Origin: Streptomyces dysideae
GTDB taxonomy: Bacteria; Actinomycetota; Actinomycetes; Streptomycetales; Streptomycetaceae
DNA length: 64,000 bases
Direction of reading: 5' to 3'
Assembly: GCF_001514305.1 (NCBI RefSeq)
Contig: NZ_KQ949076.1
Span: forward strand, 87,917-151,916
A program made the translations under genes and the position numbers. The notes beneath the pieces are model-generated. The model saw only the letters and a program-made list of their open reading frames with translations, did not search any database and was not told the origin of the DNA. This document shows positions 8,520-17,255 of the stretch, piece by piece (positions within the stretch are counted from its first letter, which is position 1; each line of letters opens with the position of its first letter).

Positions 8520-9628
8520 CACGACACCTCCATCTTGGGGGCTGCCTCGGGCGTCGTGGCGGTCTTCGCCGGGGTGGCGGGCGACGTGCCGCCGCCCGTC
8601 GCACCGGACTTGGAGCCGAACTTGGCACCGAAGACCTTCGCGCGGAACTTCGGGGACTGCAGCAGGCAGACGATGATGACGACGGCGGCCTTGAAAACCA
8701 GGTTGGTCTGGGTCGGCACGCCGATGGTGTAGATCGTGGTGGTCAGCGTCTGGATGACGAGGGCGCCGATCACCGTGCCGCCGATGGAGAACCGGCCGCC
8801 CAACAGCGAGGTGCCGCCGATCACCACGGCGAGGATCGCGTCGAGTTCGATCCACAGGCCGGCGTTGTTGCCGTCCGCGGCCGAGGTGTTGGAGCTGATC
8901 ATCAGGCCCGCGATGCCGGCGCACAGGGCGCAGAACACGTACACCATGATCTTGATGCGGAGGGACCTGATGCCGACCAGTCGGCTGGCCTCGGCGTTGC
9001 CGCCGACCGACTCGACGAGCAGGCCGAGCGCCGTGCGGCGGGTCAGCGCCACGGTGACGGCCACGACCGCGGCCACCACGAAGATCGAGAAAGGCAGCGT
9101 CAGCCAGTAGCCGCCGCCGATCAGCTTGTACGGCTCACTGTTGATGGTGATGATCTTGCCGTCGGTGATCAGCTGGGCGACACCGCGCCCGGCGACCATG
9201 ATGATCAGCGTGGCGATGATCGGCTGGATGCCCATCCGGGCGACCAGGAAGCCGTTCCACAGGCCGCAGACGACCGCGGCCACCAGCCCGACACCCATGG
9301 CCAGGAACACCGCGGACAGGGCGTTCTGGTCGGCCTGGTCACTGATGTACGAACAGGTCAGGGCGCCGGTGATGGCGACCACGGCACCGACGGAGAGGTC
9401 GATGCCGCCGGTGGCGATGACCAGGGTCATGCCGACCGCCACCAGGATCAGAGGCGAGCCGAACAGCACGATCGAGACGAGGCTGCCGTAGAGGTGGCCG
9501 TCCGTCATCCTGATCGAGAAGAAGTCGGGGGTGAAGGGGACGTTGACGAGCAGCAGGACGACCAGGACCGCGACCGGCCAGAACAGGTGATGGTGCGTCA
9601 GTGCTCGCCAACGGGAGGTGGTGGTCAC
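8519..9628 (-). CDS. ytfT: CUT2 sugar ABC permease, YtfT-like
   Basis: The GTG start (9628) overlaps the stop of the ATPase gene (GTGA), giving a 369-residue permease. GGIDLSVGAVVAITGAL and AILAVVIGGTSLLGGRFSIGGT mark the BPD_transp_2 family. After the last membrane helix there is a tail of about 50 residues rich in Lys, Gly, Ala, Pro and Thr, longer than in typical YtfT proteins and probably cytoplasmic. The two different permeases of this operon should form a heterodimer. Confidence 0.85.
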   Translation of the reverse strand: MTTTSRWRALTHHHLFWPVAVLVVLLLVNVPFTPDFFSIRMTDGHLYGSLVSIVLFGSPLILVAVGMTLVIATGGIDLSVGAVVAITGALTCSYISDQADQNALSAVFLAMGVGLVAAVVCGLWNGFLVARMGIQPIIATLIIMVAGRGVAQLITDGKIITINSEPYKLIGGGYWLTLPFSIFVVAAVVAVTVALTRRTALGLLVESVGGNAEASRLVGIRSLRIKIMVYVFCALCAGIAGLMISSNTSAADGNNAGLWIELDAILAVVIGGTSLLGGRFSIGGTVIGALVIQTLTTTIYTIGVPTQTNLVFKAAVVIIVCLLQSPKFRAKVFGAKFGSKSGATGGGTSPATPAKTATTPEAAPKMEVS

Positions 9629-11157
9629 TGGTGTTCTCCGCTCGCGATGGTCTCGAGGATCTTGCTGGAAGTGATCTCCGGCCCGTTGGTGAGCCGCGCC
9701 ACCAGCTTGCGGTCGCGCAGCACCCCGATGGTGTGGCTGAGGCGGAGGACCTCCTCCAGCTCGGCCGCGATGTAGAGCACGGACATGCCGTCCTCGGAGA
9801 GGGACACCACGAGCTTCTGGATCTCGGCCTTGGCGCCGATGTCGATGCCGCGCGTGGGCTCGTCGAGGATCAGCAGCTTCGGCTGGGTGATCAGCCAGCG
9901 GGCGAGCAGCACCTTCTGCTGGTTGCCGCCGCTGAGCTGACCGACGCGGGCCTCCGGGTTGGCGGGGCGGATGTCCAGCGCCTTGATGTACTTGCCGACG
10001 AGTTCGTCGCGCTGGGCGGACGGGATGGGCCGGGTCCAGCCGCGGGCTGCCTGCAGGGCGAGGATGATGTTCTCCCGCACCGTCAGATCCGGGACCAGGC
10101 CCTCGGTCTTGCGGTTCTCCGAGCAGAACGCGACCCCGGCGCCGATGGCGTCGTTCGGGGCGCTCATCGAGACCTGCTTGCCGCCGATGGACACCTTGCC
10201 GCTGTCCGGCTGGTCGGCGCCGAAGAGCAGCCGGGCGAGTTCGGTACGGCCGGAGCCGAGCAGGCCGGCCAGTCCGACGACCTCGCCCTTCTTGATCTCC
10301 AGATCGAAGGGGGCGATACCGCCCGTCCTGCCGAGGCCGTCCGCCTTCAGCAGCGTCTCGCCGACGTCGGCGTGCAGCTGGTGCTCGTGGAGCTCCTCCA
10401 GCTGGTCCAGGGCCTTGCCGATCATGAGCTGGATCAGTCCGACCTGGTCGAGCTCGCTCACCATGTGCTCGCCGACGAGGGTGCCGTTGCGCAGGACGGT
10501 CATCCGGTCGCAGATCTCGTAGATCTGGTCGAGGAAGTGGGAGACGAACAGGATCGCGACCCCCTCGTCCTTCAACCGCCGCATCAGGCGGAACAGTTCG
10601 AGGACCTCGTCGCGGTCGAGGCTGGACGTCGGCTCGTCCAGGACCAGGACCTTGGTGCCCTGGCCCTCCCCAGCGCCGGTGCTCACCGATCGTACGATCG
10701 CGACCAGTTGCTGCACGGCGAGCGGGTACGAGGACAGGGGTGCGGTGACGTCGATGTCGAGGCCGAGCCGGTCGACCAGCTCCGCTGCCTCCTTGCGCAG
10801 CCGCTTCCACTGGATGCGGCCGAAGCGGGTCGGTTCCCGTCCGATGAAGATGTTCTCCGCCACCGACAGGTTGGGGCAGAGGTTGACCTCCTGGTAGACC
10901 GTGCTGATGCCGGCCTGCTGCGCCTGCAGCGGGCTGCCGAACCGCACGGACTTCCCGTCGAGGGTGATCGTGCCGCCGTCCAGGGAGTAGACCCCGGTCA
11001 ACACCTTGATCAGGGTGGATTTACCAGCGCCGTTCTCGCCCATCAGGGCGTGGATCTCGCCGGGGAAGAGCCGGAAGTCGACACCCGACAGAGCCCGTAC
11101 CCCCGGAAACTCTTTGACTATGCCCGTCATCTCCAGGACGGGCAGCGGCTCTGCCAT
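9625..11157 (-). CDS. ytfR: Sugar ABC importer ATPase with two ABC domains, YtfR-like
   Basis: The 510-residue tandem ABC protein has a first Walker [10 protein letters not shown] near residue 40, Walker B VLVLDEPTSSLD, and a second domain with signature [15 protein letters not shown] and [11 protein letters not shown]. The second Walker A is degenerate (GLLGSGRTE), as is normal in CUT2 ATPases. The ATG at 11157 is preferred over one five codons upstream because GAGGAG precedes it by 7 bases. It energises uptake with the two downstream permeases. Confidence 0.9.
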   Translation of the reverse strand: MAEPLPVLEMTGIVKEFPGVRALSGVDFRLFPGEIHALMGENGAGKSTLIKVLTGVYSLDGGTITLDGKSVRFGSPLQAQQAGISTVYQEVNLCPNLSVAENIFIGREPTRFGRIQWKRLRKEAAELVDRLGLDIDVTAPLSSYPLAVQQLVAIVRSVSTGAGEGQGTKVLVLDEPTSSLDRDEVLELFRLMRRLKDEGVAILFVSHFLDQIYEICDRMTVLRNGTLVGEHMVSELDQVGLIQLMIGKALDQLEELHEHQLHADVGETLLKADGLGRTGGIAPFDLEIKKGEVVGLAGLLGSGRTELARLLFGADQPDSGKVSIGGKQVSMSAPNDAIGAGVAFCSENRKTEGLVPDLTVRENIILALQAARGWTRPIPSAQRDELVGKYIKALDIRPANPEARVGQLSGGNQQKVLLARWLITQPKLLILDEPTRGIDIGAKAEIQKLVVSLSEDGMSVLYIAAELEEVLRLSHTIGVLRDRKLVARLTNGPEITSSKILETIASGEHQ

Positions 11158-11189
11158 GGCAGCGCTCCTCATGGATTTCGTTCAGGCCC

Positions 11190-11249
11190 GCAGGGAGCCC
11201 CCTGGACAACCCTCTGGGCGGAGGGCTTGGTCAGGCGGAGGCTCCCTGC
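11190..11249. terminator. Attenuator-like hairpin between binding-protein and ATPase genes
   Basis: A 10-bp outer stem (11190-11199 with 11240-11249) encloses an inner stem around CCCTC/GAGGG. Such partial terminators after binding-protein genes commonly lower expression of downstream transporter genes. Confidence 0.55.
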
Positions 11250-11265
11250 CGGTGGGTGCGGTCGG

Positions 11266-12276
11266 TCAGTACTTGCGAGTGGGGAGCGCGGCCTTGGCCT
11301 GGTCCTGCATGAAGTCGCTCTCCTCGGTCTTGATCCAGCGCTCGACCGTCTCGCCGTCCTTGACCTTCTGGACGACCTCCATCAGCTGGGGGCCGAGCAG
11401 CGGGTTGCACTCGACGATGGCGTTGATCTTGCCCTCGGACATGGCGATGAAGCCGTCCTTCACGCCGTCGACCGTGACGATCAGGATGTCCTTGCCGGGC
11501 TTCTTGCCGGCCGCCTCGATGGCCTGGATGGCGCCGATGCCCATGTCGTCGTTGTGCGCGAACAGCACGTCGATGTCCGGGTTGGACTGCAGGAAGGCCG
11601 CCATGACCTGCTTGCCGCCGGCGCGGGTGAAGTCGCCGGTCTGGCTGACGACGATCTTCCAGTCGTCCGCGTGGTCGGCGTCCATGACCTCCTTGAAGCC
11701 CTTGGCACGCTCGATCGCGGGGGCGGCACCGGTGGTGCCCTCCAGCTGTGCGATCTTCACGGGGCCCTTGTGGCCGGCCTTCTCGAGGACCTTCTCCAGG
11801 ATCTTGGCCGCGCGCCGGCCCTCGTCCGTGAAGTCGGAGCCGACCAGGGTCACGAACAGGGACTCGTCGGAGGTCTCGACGGAGCGGTCGGTGAGGACCA
11901 CCGGGATCTTCTTGGCCTTGGCCTCCTTCAGCACCGCGTCCCAGCCGGTGACGACCACCGGCGAGAAGGCTATGACGTCCACACCCTGGGTGATGTAGCT
12001 GCGGATCGCGGAGATCTGGTTCTCCTGCTTCTGCTGCGCGTCGGAGAACTTGAGGGTGTAGCCCGCCTCCTTGGCCGCTTCCTTCACCGAGTCGGTGTTG
12101 GCACTGCGCCAGCCGCTCTCCGAACCGACCTGGGAGAAGCCGAGGACGAGCTTCTTGCCGCCGCCGCTGCCGGAGTCGGAGGACGAGGAACTGTCGTCCT
12201 CCTTGGCGCAGGCCGCCAGGCCCGTCGCAGCCACCACGCCGACCGCCGCAGTGAGGAAGTTCCGTCTGTTGAGCAT
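11266..12276 (-). CDS. ytfQ: Sugar-binding lipoprotein of the importer, YtfQ-like
   Basis: The 336-residue protein has a twin-arginine-bearing signal (MLNRRNFLTA) and a lipobox ending at Cys23 (GLAAC), followed by a Ser/Gly linker. The mature domain starts with GFSQVGSESGWR and QQKQENQISAIRSY, sequences highly characteristic of YtfQ galactofuranose-binding proteins. Other markers are ITQGVDVIAFSPV, GTTGAAPAIERAKGF and the hinge LFAHNDDMGIGAIQA. It should present a monosaccharide, probably in furanose form, to the permeases. The start has AGGAGAA 6 bases upstream. Confidence 0.9.
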   Translation of the reverse strand: MLNRRNFLTAAVGVVAATGLAACAKEDDSSSSSDSGSGGGKKLVLGFSQVGSESGWRSANTDSVKEAAKEAGYTLKFSDAQQKQENQISAIRSYITQGVDVIAFSPVVVTGWDAVLKEAKAKKIPVVLTDRSVETSDESLFVTLVGSDFTDEGRRAAKILEKVLEKAGHKGPVKIAQLEGTTGAAPAIERAKGFKEVMDADHADDWKIVVSQTGDFTRAGGKQVMAAFLQSNPDIDVLFAHNDDMGIGAIQAIEAAGKKPGKDILIVTVDGVKDGFIAMSEGKINAIVECNPLLGPQLMEVVQKVKDGETVERWIKTEESDFMQDQAKAALPTRKY

Positions 12277-12344
12277 GTTCTTCTCCTTTGAAGAGCCGGC
12301 CCTGGGATGGACCCGCTGGTACTCGATGGGACCGGCCGCACTGC

Positions 12345-12379
12345 GTCCAGCCTGTCGATCATTGTTCGAAATGTCGGCC
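12345..12379. promoter_or_regulatory. GTTCGAAAT-type operator upstream of the ytfQ-like operon
   Basis: GTTCGAAATGTCGGCC at 12364-12379 matches 13 of 16 positions of the near-palindrome GTTCGAAATTTCGAAC seen at several sugar promoters in this window. A weak second half-site (GTCGATC) lies one 19-bp step away at 12345-12360. The site is about 90 bp ahead of the start of the binding-protein gene. Confidence 0.5.
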
Positions 12380-12415
12380 GCGCTGGTGGATGGAAGGCGA
12401 TCGGTTGGTGTCATG

Positions 12416-13462
12416 TCAGCCGGGAGCGGTCCCCGGTTGAGGGTGGTACGGAAAGGTGCTGGCGCGGACGACGAGTTGAGGTTCGATGGCGATTTGTGAT
12501 GTCCCGGAGGGGGTCCGGCCCTCGATGAGGTCCAGCAGCAGGGCGATGCTCCGCGTGCCCACCGTCGAGAAGTCCTGCCGGACGGTGGTGAGCGGCGGAG
12601 CGAAGAACTCCGACTCCGGGATGTCGTCGAACCCGGCCACCGCGACGTCCTGGGGAGTTCGCACGCCCGCCTCACGCAGAGCCCGCAACACCCCCAGCGC
12701 CATCTGGTCGTTGGCGACGAAGACTGCGGTCAGACCGCGGCCCACCCAGCCGGCCAGTTCCTGGCCCGCACGGTAGCCCGACAACGGACTCCAGTCACCC
12801 CGCAGCGGCATCGGCGGTTCCACGCCTGCCTCTTCGAGGGTCGCCCGCCAGCCGACGGTCCGGTCCGCCGCCTCCTGCCAGTCCTCGGGCCCGGCGAGAT
12901 GCCAGACCTTGCGGTGGCCCGCGGCCAGCAGATGGCCGGTGACCAGCCGCGCACCCAGATGTTGATCCACGTTGACGCTGGGGATCTCCACGCCGGACCC
13001 GGTTCCCACGGCCACCACCGGAAAGGGACGGCGGAGTTCGGCGAGGGCCTCGACCGCCGACCGCTGCGGGGCGATGGCGATCACCCCCTCCACCCCTCCC
13101 TCGCTGAGGTGGTCCAGGGCCTCGGACAGCGTCTCCACCGTCAGTTTGCGCAGACTGACCGTCGAGACAAGATACCCCTCGGCACGCGCCGCCTCCTCGA
13201 GCGCGAACAACGTGCTGGCCGGGCCGTAGAGCGTGGTGTTGGAGGCGACCACGCCCAGGGTCCTGGTGCGCCGGGTCACCAGGGCCCGTGCGGAGGAGTT
13301 GCGGCGGTAGCCCATCTCCTCGATCGCGCGCTGCACCCTGGCCCTGGTCTCGTCCCGCACATTGGGGTGATCCCCCAGTACGCGGGACACGGTCTGGTGG
13401 GACACGCCGGCCAGGCGTGCCACGTCGGCCATGGTGGGCGGCCGAAGCTGCGAGTGTGTCAC
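12416..13462 (-). CDS. LacI-family transcriptional repressor
   Basis: The 348-residue protein has the LacI helix-turn-helix as TMADVARLAGVSHQTVSRVL (about residues 10-29), the hinge-helix region RRNSSARALVTRRT, and a periplasmic-binding-protein-like effector domain with SVNVDQ and VAGFDDIPESEFFAPPLTTVRQD. The GTG at 13462 is preceded by GGAGG at 7 bases. It lies directly upstream of the ytfQ-like operon on the same strand and has a lac-type operator in its own promoter, so it is probably autoregulated and sugar-responsive. Confidence 0.9.
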   Translation of the reverse strand: MTHSQLRPPTMADVARLAGVSHQTVSRVLGDHPNVRDETRARVQRAIEEMGYRRNSSARALVTRRTRTLGVVASNTTLYGPASTLFALEEAARAEGYLVSTVSLRKLTVETLSEALDHLSEGGVEGVIAIAPQRSAVEALAELRRPFPVVAVGTGSGVEIPSVNVDQHLGARLVTGHLLAAGHRKVWHLAGPEDWQEAADRTVGWRATLEEAGVEPPMPLRGDWSPLSGYRAGQELAGWVGRGLTAVFVANDQMALGVLRALREAGVRTPQDVAVAGFDDIPESEFFAPPLTTVRQDFSTVGTRSIALLLDLIEGRTPSGTSQIAIEPQLVVRASTFPYHPQPGTAPG

Positions 13463-13653
13463 GGCCGCACCTCCTTGGCGGTCGTCTGCCGATAAGACCT
13501 GTGCTGTGGGCTGGTGGTTCCCCGCCGTCGGCTTCACGCCGGGGTTCCGGAAAGCCTCATGGCACCGGGTGGGAAGGCGAGTTGAGTCACTGCTGGCACG
13601 TCCTCGTAGCTCCTTGGTTGCCGCCCGGCGCGGAATGGTGAACGCGGAGGTCA

Positions 13654-13669
13654 TTGTGAGCGCTAACAA
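13654..13669. promoter_or_regulatory. LacI-type operator
   Basis: TTGTGAGCGCTAACAA is a classic GCGC-centred LacI-family palindrome with one mismatched pair. On the minus strand a TTGACC (-35) lies just upstream and the operator overlaps the -10 region (TCACAAT), about 190 bp before the lacI-family start. Confidence 0.7.
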
Positions 13670-13828
13670 TTCATGGCGGTCAAGAGGGCTGCATCAGGGA
13701 AGTCGTCACGGTTGAATAACGCGGCACGCTGCGAGTGTTCAGGAGGCGGTCGGCCGTGGCGCACATCGCGGCCGGGAAACAGGCCGGGTGTCGACACGAG
13801 GTGTGCCGTAGCCGAACGGCGATGTGGC

Positions 13829-13896
13829 GACAGGACCGACAGGACCGACAGGACCGACAGGACCGACAGGACCGACAGGACCGACAGGACCGACAG
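13829..13896. repeat. Tandem 9-bp repeat, unit GACCGACAG, seven copies plus a partial
   Basis: Seven perfect head-to-tail units run from 13834 to 13896 after a partial GACAG at 13829. They lie in the roughly 300-bp space between the LacI operator and the end of the SCO2400-like gene (13685-13980), where I see no gene. Nine is a multiple of three, so any reading frame through it would give a tripeptide repeat, but no frame has coding features. Confidence 0.9.
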
Positions 13897-13980
13897 CCGG
13901 GCCTCCCCCGCACGGAGAGGCTCACGCGACCCCCGGTCACCGTCGGCTTCGGACGACGAGCGGTCCGCCCGTCCGGAACC

Positions 13981-14685
13981 CTACGAGCACCACCACAGGA
14001 AGCGCGTGCACGTCTCCGAAGGGGTCGGATCCGGGGTCGGGAGGTCCGAGGTCGGATCAGCCGTCGGGGTGCTGGAGTCCTGCGGTGGGGAGGTCGCGGC
14101 GGGAGCCGAGGAGGTGGGGCGCGCCGTCGCGTTCGAGGCCGGACCGCCCTTGGGCTTGTCCCGGTCCTCGTCCTTGGGCTCCTTCGACGCCGAGGCCGAG
14201 GCAGACGCCGACTCGTCCGGCGAATCCCCGTCGGCAGCGGCCGATCCGCCCGCCCCGTCGCCGGCTGCCGAGCCACCCTCCGACGAAGTCGTCGGCGAAG
14301 CGGCGGAGGCCTCATCCGCGGACACCGCGTTCGGCTCCGCCGGCGGCGCCTCCATGCCGAGTTCCACGAGACTCAGCCCGCCCACGGCGAGCAGCAGCCC
14401 CGTCCCGATCACCAGCACCCGTCGGCGACGGCGCCGGTGCAGCGCCGCCCGCCGGTCCCGCCGGCCCGCCCCCGCACCGCGTCCACGGTCCCGGGCTCGA
14501 CGTCCACCGGCCTCCGGGGCGTCGCGTTCGCGCGCTTCGTCGCGTTCGTCGTGTTCGTCCACGGACTCGTCGTCCCGATCGGACAACGAGTCCGCGTACG
14601 CCCGGCACGCTTCGGCCGATGTGCCGCACCCCGGGCAGGCGAGGGCGCCATTGAGGTGCCGTTGGCACGGGTGGCAGTAGTCCAT
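13981..14685 (-). CDS. SCO2400-family zinc-ribbon membrane protein
   Basis: The 234-residue product opens with MDYCHPC and ALACPGCG, giving four cysteines (about 4, 7, 17 and 20) arranged as a small zinc ribbon. A charged segment, a single membrane helix (VLVIGTGLLLAVGGLSLVE, about residues 89-108), a long Ser/Ala/Pro/Asp/Glu-rich low-complexity stretch and the ending CTRFLWWCS follow. This layout matches Streptomyces proteins called SCO2400 family, whose role is unknown. It is divergent from the sugar cluster, and the spacer carries that cluster's promoter. Confidence 0.72.
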   Translation of the reverse strand: MDYCHPCQRHLNGALACPGCGTSAEACRAYADSLSDRDDESVDEHDERDEARERDAPEAGGRRARDRGRGAGAGRRDRRAALHRRRRRRVLVIGTGLLLAVGGLSLVELGMEAPPAEPNAVSADEASAASPTTSSEGGSAAGDGAGGSAAADGDSPDESASASASASKEPKDEDRDKPKGGPASNATARPTSSAPAATSPPQDSSTPTADPTSDLPTPDPTPSETCTRFLWWCS

Positions 14686-14841
14686 GACGTCGGAAGATTA
14701 TGTTCCGCACGGGTAACGTTCCCGGGCGGAGCCGTGAAAGTTGTGTGGGAGCCTTGTGTTGTGGCGTTTCGGGGCGGGGACAGCCCGGACCATTGCCCGC
14801 CATCCCGGCCATCGCGTCGAAACCGTTGTGCGTTCGACCCA

Positions 14842-14909
14842 TTGACACTCCGACCGCGTCATCCTTACTGTCGCGACCAGCATTTCGAACGTGTGACGAT
14901 ATTTCGAAC
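14842..14909 (+). promoter_or_regulatory. Promoter with twin ATTTCGAAC operators before the dehydratase gene
   Basis: TTGACA (14842-14847) and TACTGT (14866-14871) are 18 bp apart. Downstream lie two direct copies of ATTTCGAAC (14882-14890 and 14901-14909) spaced 19 bp start to start, matching the GTTCGAAATTTCGAAC half-site. This placement suits roadblock repression. Confidence 0.6.
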
Positions 14910-14939
14910 AGAGCCGAAGAGGACGAGGGAGTAGCTACC

Positions 14940-16097
14940 GTGCGCATCACGGGAATCAGCACGCACGTGGTAGGGACGCCATGGCGCAACCTGACCTACG
15001 TCCAGGTGCACACCGACGAGGGGCTCACCGGCGTCGGCGAGACCCGCATGCTGGGCCACACCGACGCCCTGCTCGGTTATCTGCACGAGGCAGAGGCCAA
15101 CCACATTCTCGGGTCGGACCCGTTCGCTGTCGAGGATCTGGTCCGCCGTATGAAGTACGGCGACTACGGGCGGGCCGGCGAGATCGTGATGTCCGGCATC
15201 GCCGTGATCGAGATGGCCTGCTGGGACATCAAGGGCAAGGCCCTCGGCGTCCCCGTCTGGCAGCTGCTCGGCGGCAAGGTCACCGACAAGGTCAAGGCGT
15301 ACGCCAATGGCTGGTACACCACGGAGCGCACCCCCGAGGCGTACCACAAGGCCGCGCAGGAGGTCATGGCGCGCGGTTACAAGGCCCTCAAGATCGACCC
15401 CTTCGGCACCGGTCACTTCGAGCTCGACCACGACGAGACGCTCTACTCCGTCTCCCTGATCGAGGCTGTACGTGACGCCATCGGGCCGGACTCCGAGCTG
15501 ATGCTGGAGATGCACGGCCGCTTCTCCCCCGCCACCGCCGTCCGGCTGGCCAAGGAGCTGGCGCCTTTCAAGCCCGCGTGGCTGGAGGAGCCGTGCCCGC
15601 CGGAGAACCTGAAGGCGCTGGAGAAGGTCGCCGCCAAGGTCGACATCCCGGTCGCCACGGGTGAGCGGATCCACGACCGGATCGAGTTCCGGGAGCTCTT
15701 CGAGAGCCAGGCCGTGGACATCATCCAGCCCGATGTCGGTCACATCGGCGGCATCTGGGAGACCCGCAAGCTGGCCGCCACCGCCGAGACGCACTACGTA
15801 CTGGTCGCGCCGCACAACGTGGGAGGGCCGGTCCTGACCGCCGCCTCCCTCCAGGTAGGCTTCACCTCGCCGAACTTCAAGATCCTCGAGCACTTCAACG
15901 ACTTCGCGGACGCGGAGATCAAGAAGGTCATCTCGGGGGCGCCGGAGGTCGTGGACGGCTACTTCCACCTCTCCGACAAGCCCGGCCTCGGCGTTGAGCT
16001 GGACGTGGACGCCGCGGCGGAGTTCCCCCAGCAGCAGGCCCGGTTCGACCTGTGGGCCGAGGGCTGGGAGCAGCGCAAGCCCAAGGGGAGCAAGTGA
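14940..16097 (+). CDS. Enolase-superfamily sugar-acid dehydratase (mandelate racemase/galactonate dehydratase type)
   Basis: The 385-residue protein starts at a GTG preceded by GAGGGAG. Superfamily residues are visible: the Lys region ALKID (Lys151), the ligand pair in LEMHGRF (Glu190, His192), WLEEP (Glu216/217), ATGERIHD (Glu242), and a His-Asp dyad from QPDVGHIGG (Asp265) and APHNVGGP (His292). This resembles DgoD-like dehydratases that convert aldonates such as galactonate or arabinonate to 2-keto-3-deoxy acids. The substrate cannot be read from sequence. It is first in a cluster with a zinc dehydrogenase, fitting an oxidative sugar route. Confidence 0.85.
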   Translation: MRITGISTHVVGTPWRNLTYVQVHTDEGLTGVGETRMLGHTDALLGYLHEAEANHILGSDPFAVEDLVRRMKYGDYGRAGEIVMSGIAVIEMACWDIKGKALGVPVWQLLGGKVTDKVKAYANGWYTTERTPEAYHKAAQEVMARGYKALKIDPFGTGHFELDHDETLYSVSLIEAVRDAIGPDSELMLEMHGRFSPATAVRLAKELAPFKPAWLEEPCPPENLKALEKVAAKVDIPVATGERIHDRIEFRELFESQAVDIIQPDVGHIGGIWETRKLAATAETHYVLVAPHNVGGPVLTAASLQVGFTSPNFKILEHFNDFADAEIKKVISGAPEVVDGYFHLSDKPGLGVELDVDAAAEFPQQQARFDLWAEGWEQRKPKGSK

Positions 16098-16128
16098 GCA
16101 CCCGCCGGTCCGGCTCCAGGGGGACCCA

Positions 16129-17133
16129 GTGAGCACCGCCGTAGTCATCGAGGCGCCGGGCGAGCACCGGCTCGTCCCGCACGAGCCCCGGCAGCCCGCC
16201 GCCGGCGAGGCCCTGGTCCGCGTGCACGCCTCCGGGATCTGCGGCAGTGACCGCGAGGTCTACCAGGGCAACCGGCCGGAAGGATACGTCCGCTATCCCC
16301 TCATCCCGGGCCACGAGTGGTCCGGAACGGTGGAGGCGGTCGGGGACGGGGTACCGTCAGGTCTTGTAGGCCGCAAGGTCGTGGGCGAGGGCTTCCGGAA
16401 CTGCCAGGTGTGCGACCGCTGCCACGCGGGCGAGACCACGCTGTGCACGGCGGGCTACGAGGAGACCGGCTTCACCCAGCCGGGCGCCATGGCCACCACC
16501 CTCACGCTCCCCGCCCGTCTGCTGCACGTTCTGGCGGACGACGCGGATCTGACGGCGGCGGCACTGCTGGAGCCGGCCGCGTGCATCGCGGCCGCCGCAC
16601 TCAAGGCGAACGCCCTCCCTGGCGAGAAGGTCGCCGTCGTGGGCACGGGAACGCTCGGAATGTTCGCCGTTCAGTTCCTGAAGGCGGGTTCGCCGGCGGA
16701 ACTGCTCGTCGTGGGCACCCGGCCGGACCGGGCGGAGCTGTCGAAGCGGTTCGGTGCCACGGACTTCCGCACGAAGGACGAGGAGCTCCCGGACGACTTC
16801 GACGTCGTCATCGAGACCGCCGGGTCCGCGGACGCGGCGCGCACCGCCGCCGCCCTGCTGCGGCGCGGTGGGCGGCTGGTCCTGACGGGGATCCCGGCGT
16901 CGGGTGCCGACGGACTCGACCCGACCGATCTCGTCGTACGGCAGCTGGAGGTGCACACCGTGTTCGGGGCGCCGCCGGACGCCTGGGCGCACACGGTGCG
17001 GGTCTTCGGGGCCGGGCTCCTCGATCCGCTGCCGCTCGTCACGCACGAGCTGCCGCTGGCGGAGTTCCCGCAGGCCATCGATTTGGTGGGGTCCGGCGAC
17101 CCGACGGTCGGAAAGGTCCTGCTGCGGCCATGA
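16129..17133 (+). CDS. Zinc-dependent polyol/sugar dehydrogenase (MDR)
   Basis: The 334-residue protein begins at a GTG 32 bp after the dehydratase stop, with a GGGGGA-like site upstream. The catalytic zinc ligands appear as Cys38 (SGICGSD) and GHE (His62, Glu63). The structural zinc cluster is CQVCDRC plus a fourth cysteine (92, 95, 98, 106). The NAD(P) turn is VVGTGTLGMFA. Members oxidise a sugar or sugar-acid alcohol. Next to an aldonate dehydratase it may oxidise an aldose or a 2-keto-3-deoxy acid intermediate. A hairpin follows the gene. Confidence 0.85.
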   Translation: MSTAVVIEAPGEHRLVPHEPRQPAAGEALVRVHASGICGSDREVYQGNRPEGYVRYPLIPGHEWSGTVEAVGDGVPSGLVGRKVVGEGFRNCQVCDRCHAGETTLCTAGYEETGFTQPGAMATTLTLPARLLHVLADDADLTAAALLEPAACIAAAALKANALPGEKVAVVGTGTLGMFAVQFLKAGSPAELLVVGTRPDRAELSKRFGATDFRTKDEELPDDFDVVIETAGSADAARTAAALLRRGGRLVLTGIPASGADGLDPTDLVVRQLEVHTVFGAPPDAWAHTVRVFGAGLLDPLPLVTHELPLAEFPQAIDLVGSGDPTVGKVLLRP

Positions 17134-17147
17134 CCCACCCCTGAGCC

Positions 17148-17189
17148 GTACGCCGGTACGGGGTACCTGACGACTCCGTACCGGCGTAC
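17148..17189 (+). terminator. Hairpin after the dehydrogenase gene
   Basis: GTACGCCGGTACGG (17148-17161) pairs perfectly with CCGTACCGGCGTAC (17176-17189) across a 14-nt loop. It separates the dehydratase-dehydrogenase pair from the next gene. Confidence 0.65.
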
Positions 17190-17206
17190 ACCCAAAAGCC
17201 TTGCGC

Positions 17207-17241
17207 ACCCAGAGCCGCGAACCTCGTCCGAAATACCGAAT
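17207..17241. promoter_or_regulatory. GTTCGAAAT-type operator before the TIM-barrel gene
   Basis: GTCCGAAATACCGAAT (17226-17241) matches 12 of 16 positions of GTTCGAAATTTCGAAC, with a CGCGAAC half-site one 19-bp step upstream (ending 17222). It lies immediately before the ribosome-binding site of the gene starting at 17256. Confidence 0.5.
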
Positions 17242-17255
17242 GTGAAGGACAGCTT

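Noticed and set aside
9601..12291. Very long plus-strand open frame across the ytfR and ytfQ genes
   Set aside because: Typical antisense shadow of two minus-strand genes in high-GC DNA; residues are biased to Leu, Val, Asp, Arg and Gly and no domain is recognisable.
13829..13896. Possible CRISPR-like array
   Set aside because: The units are 9 bp, contiguous and without spacers, and no cas gene is near; it is a simple tandem repeat.
13735..14934. Long plus-strand open frame with an Arg-Gln-Asp repeat
   Set aside because: It is a shadow of the minus-strand SCO2400-like gene and the 9-bp repeat; the composition is Arg-rich nonsense with no ribosome-binding site or family match.
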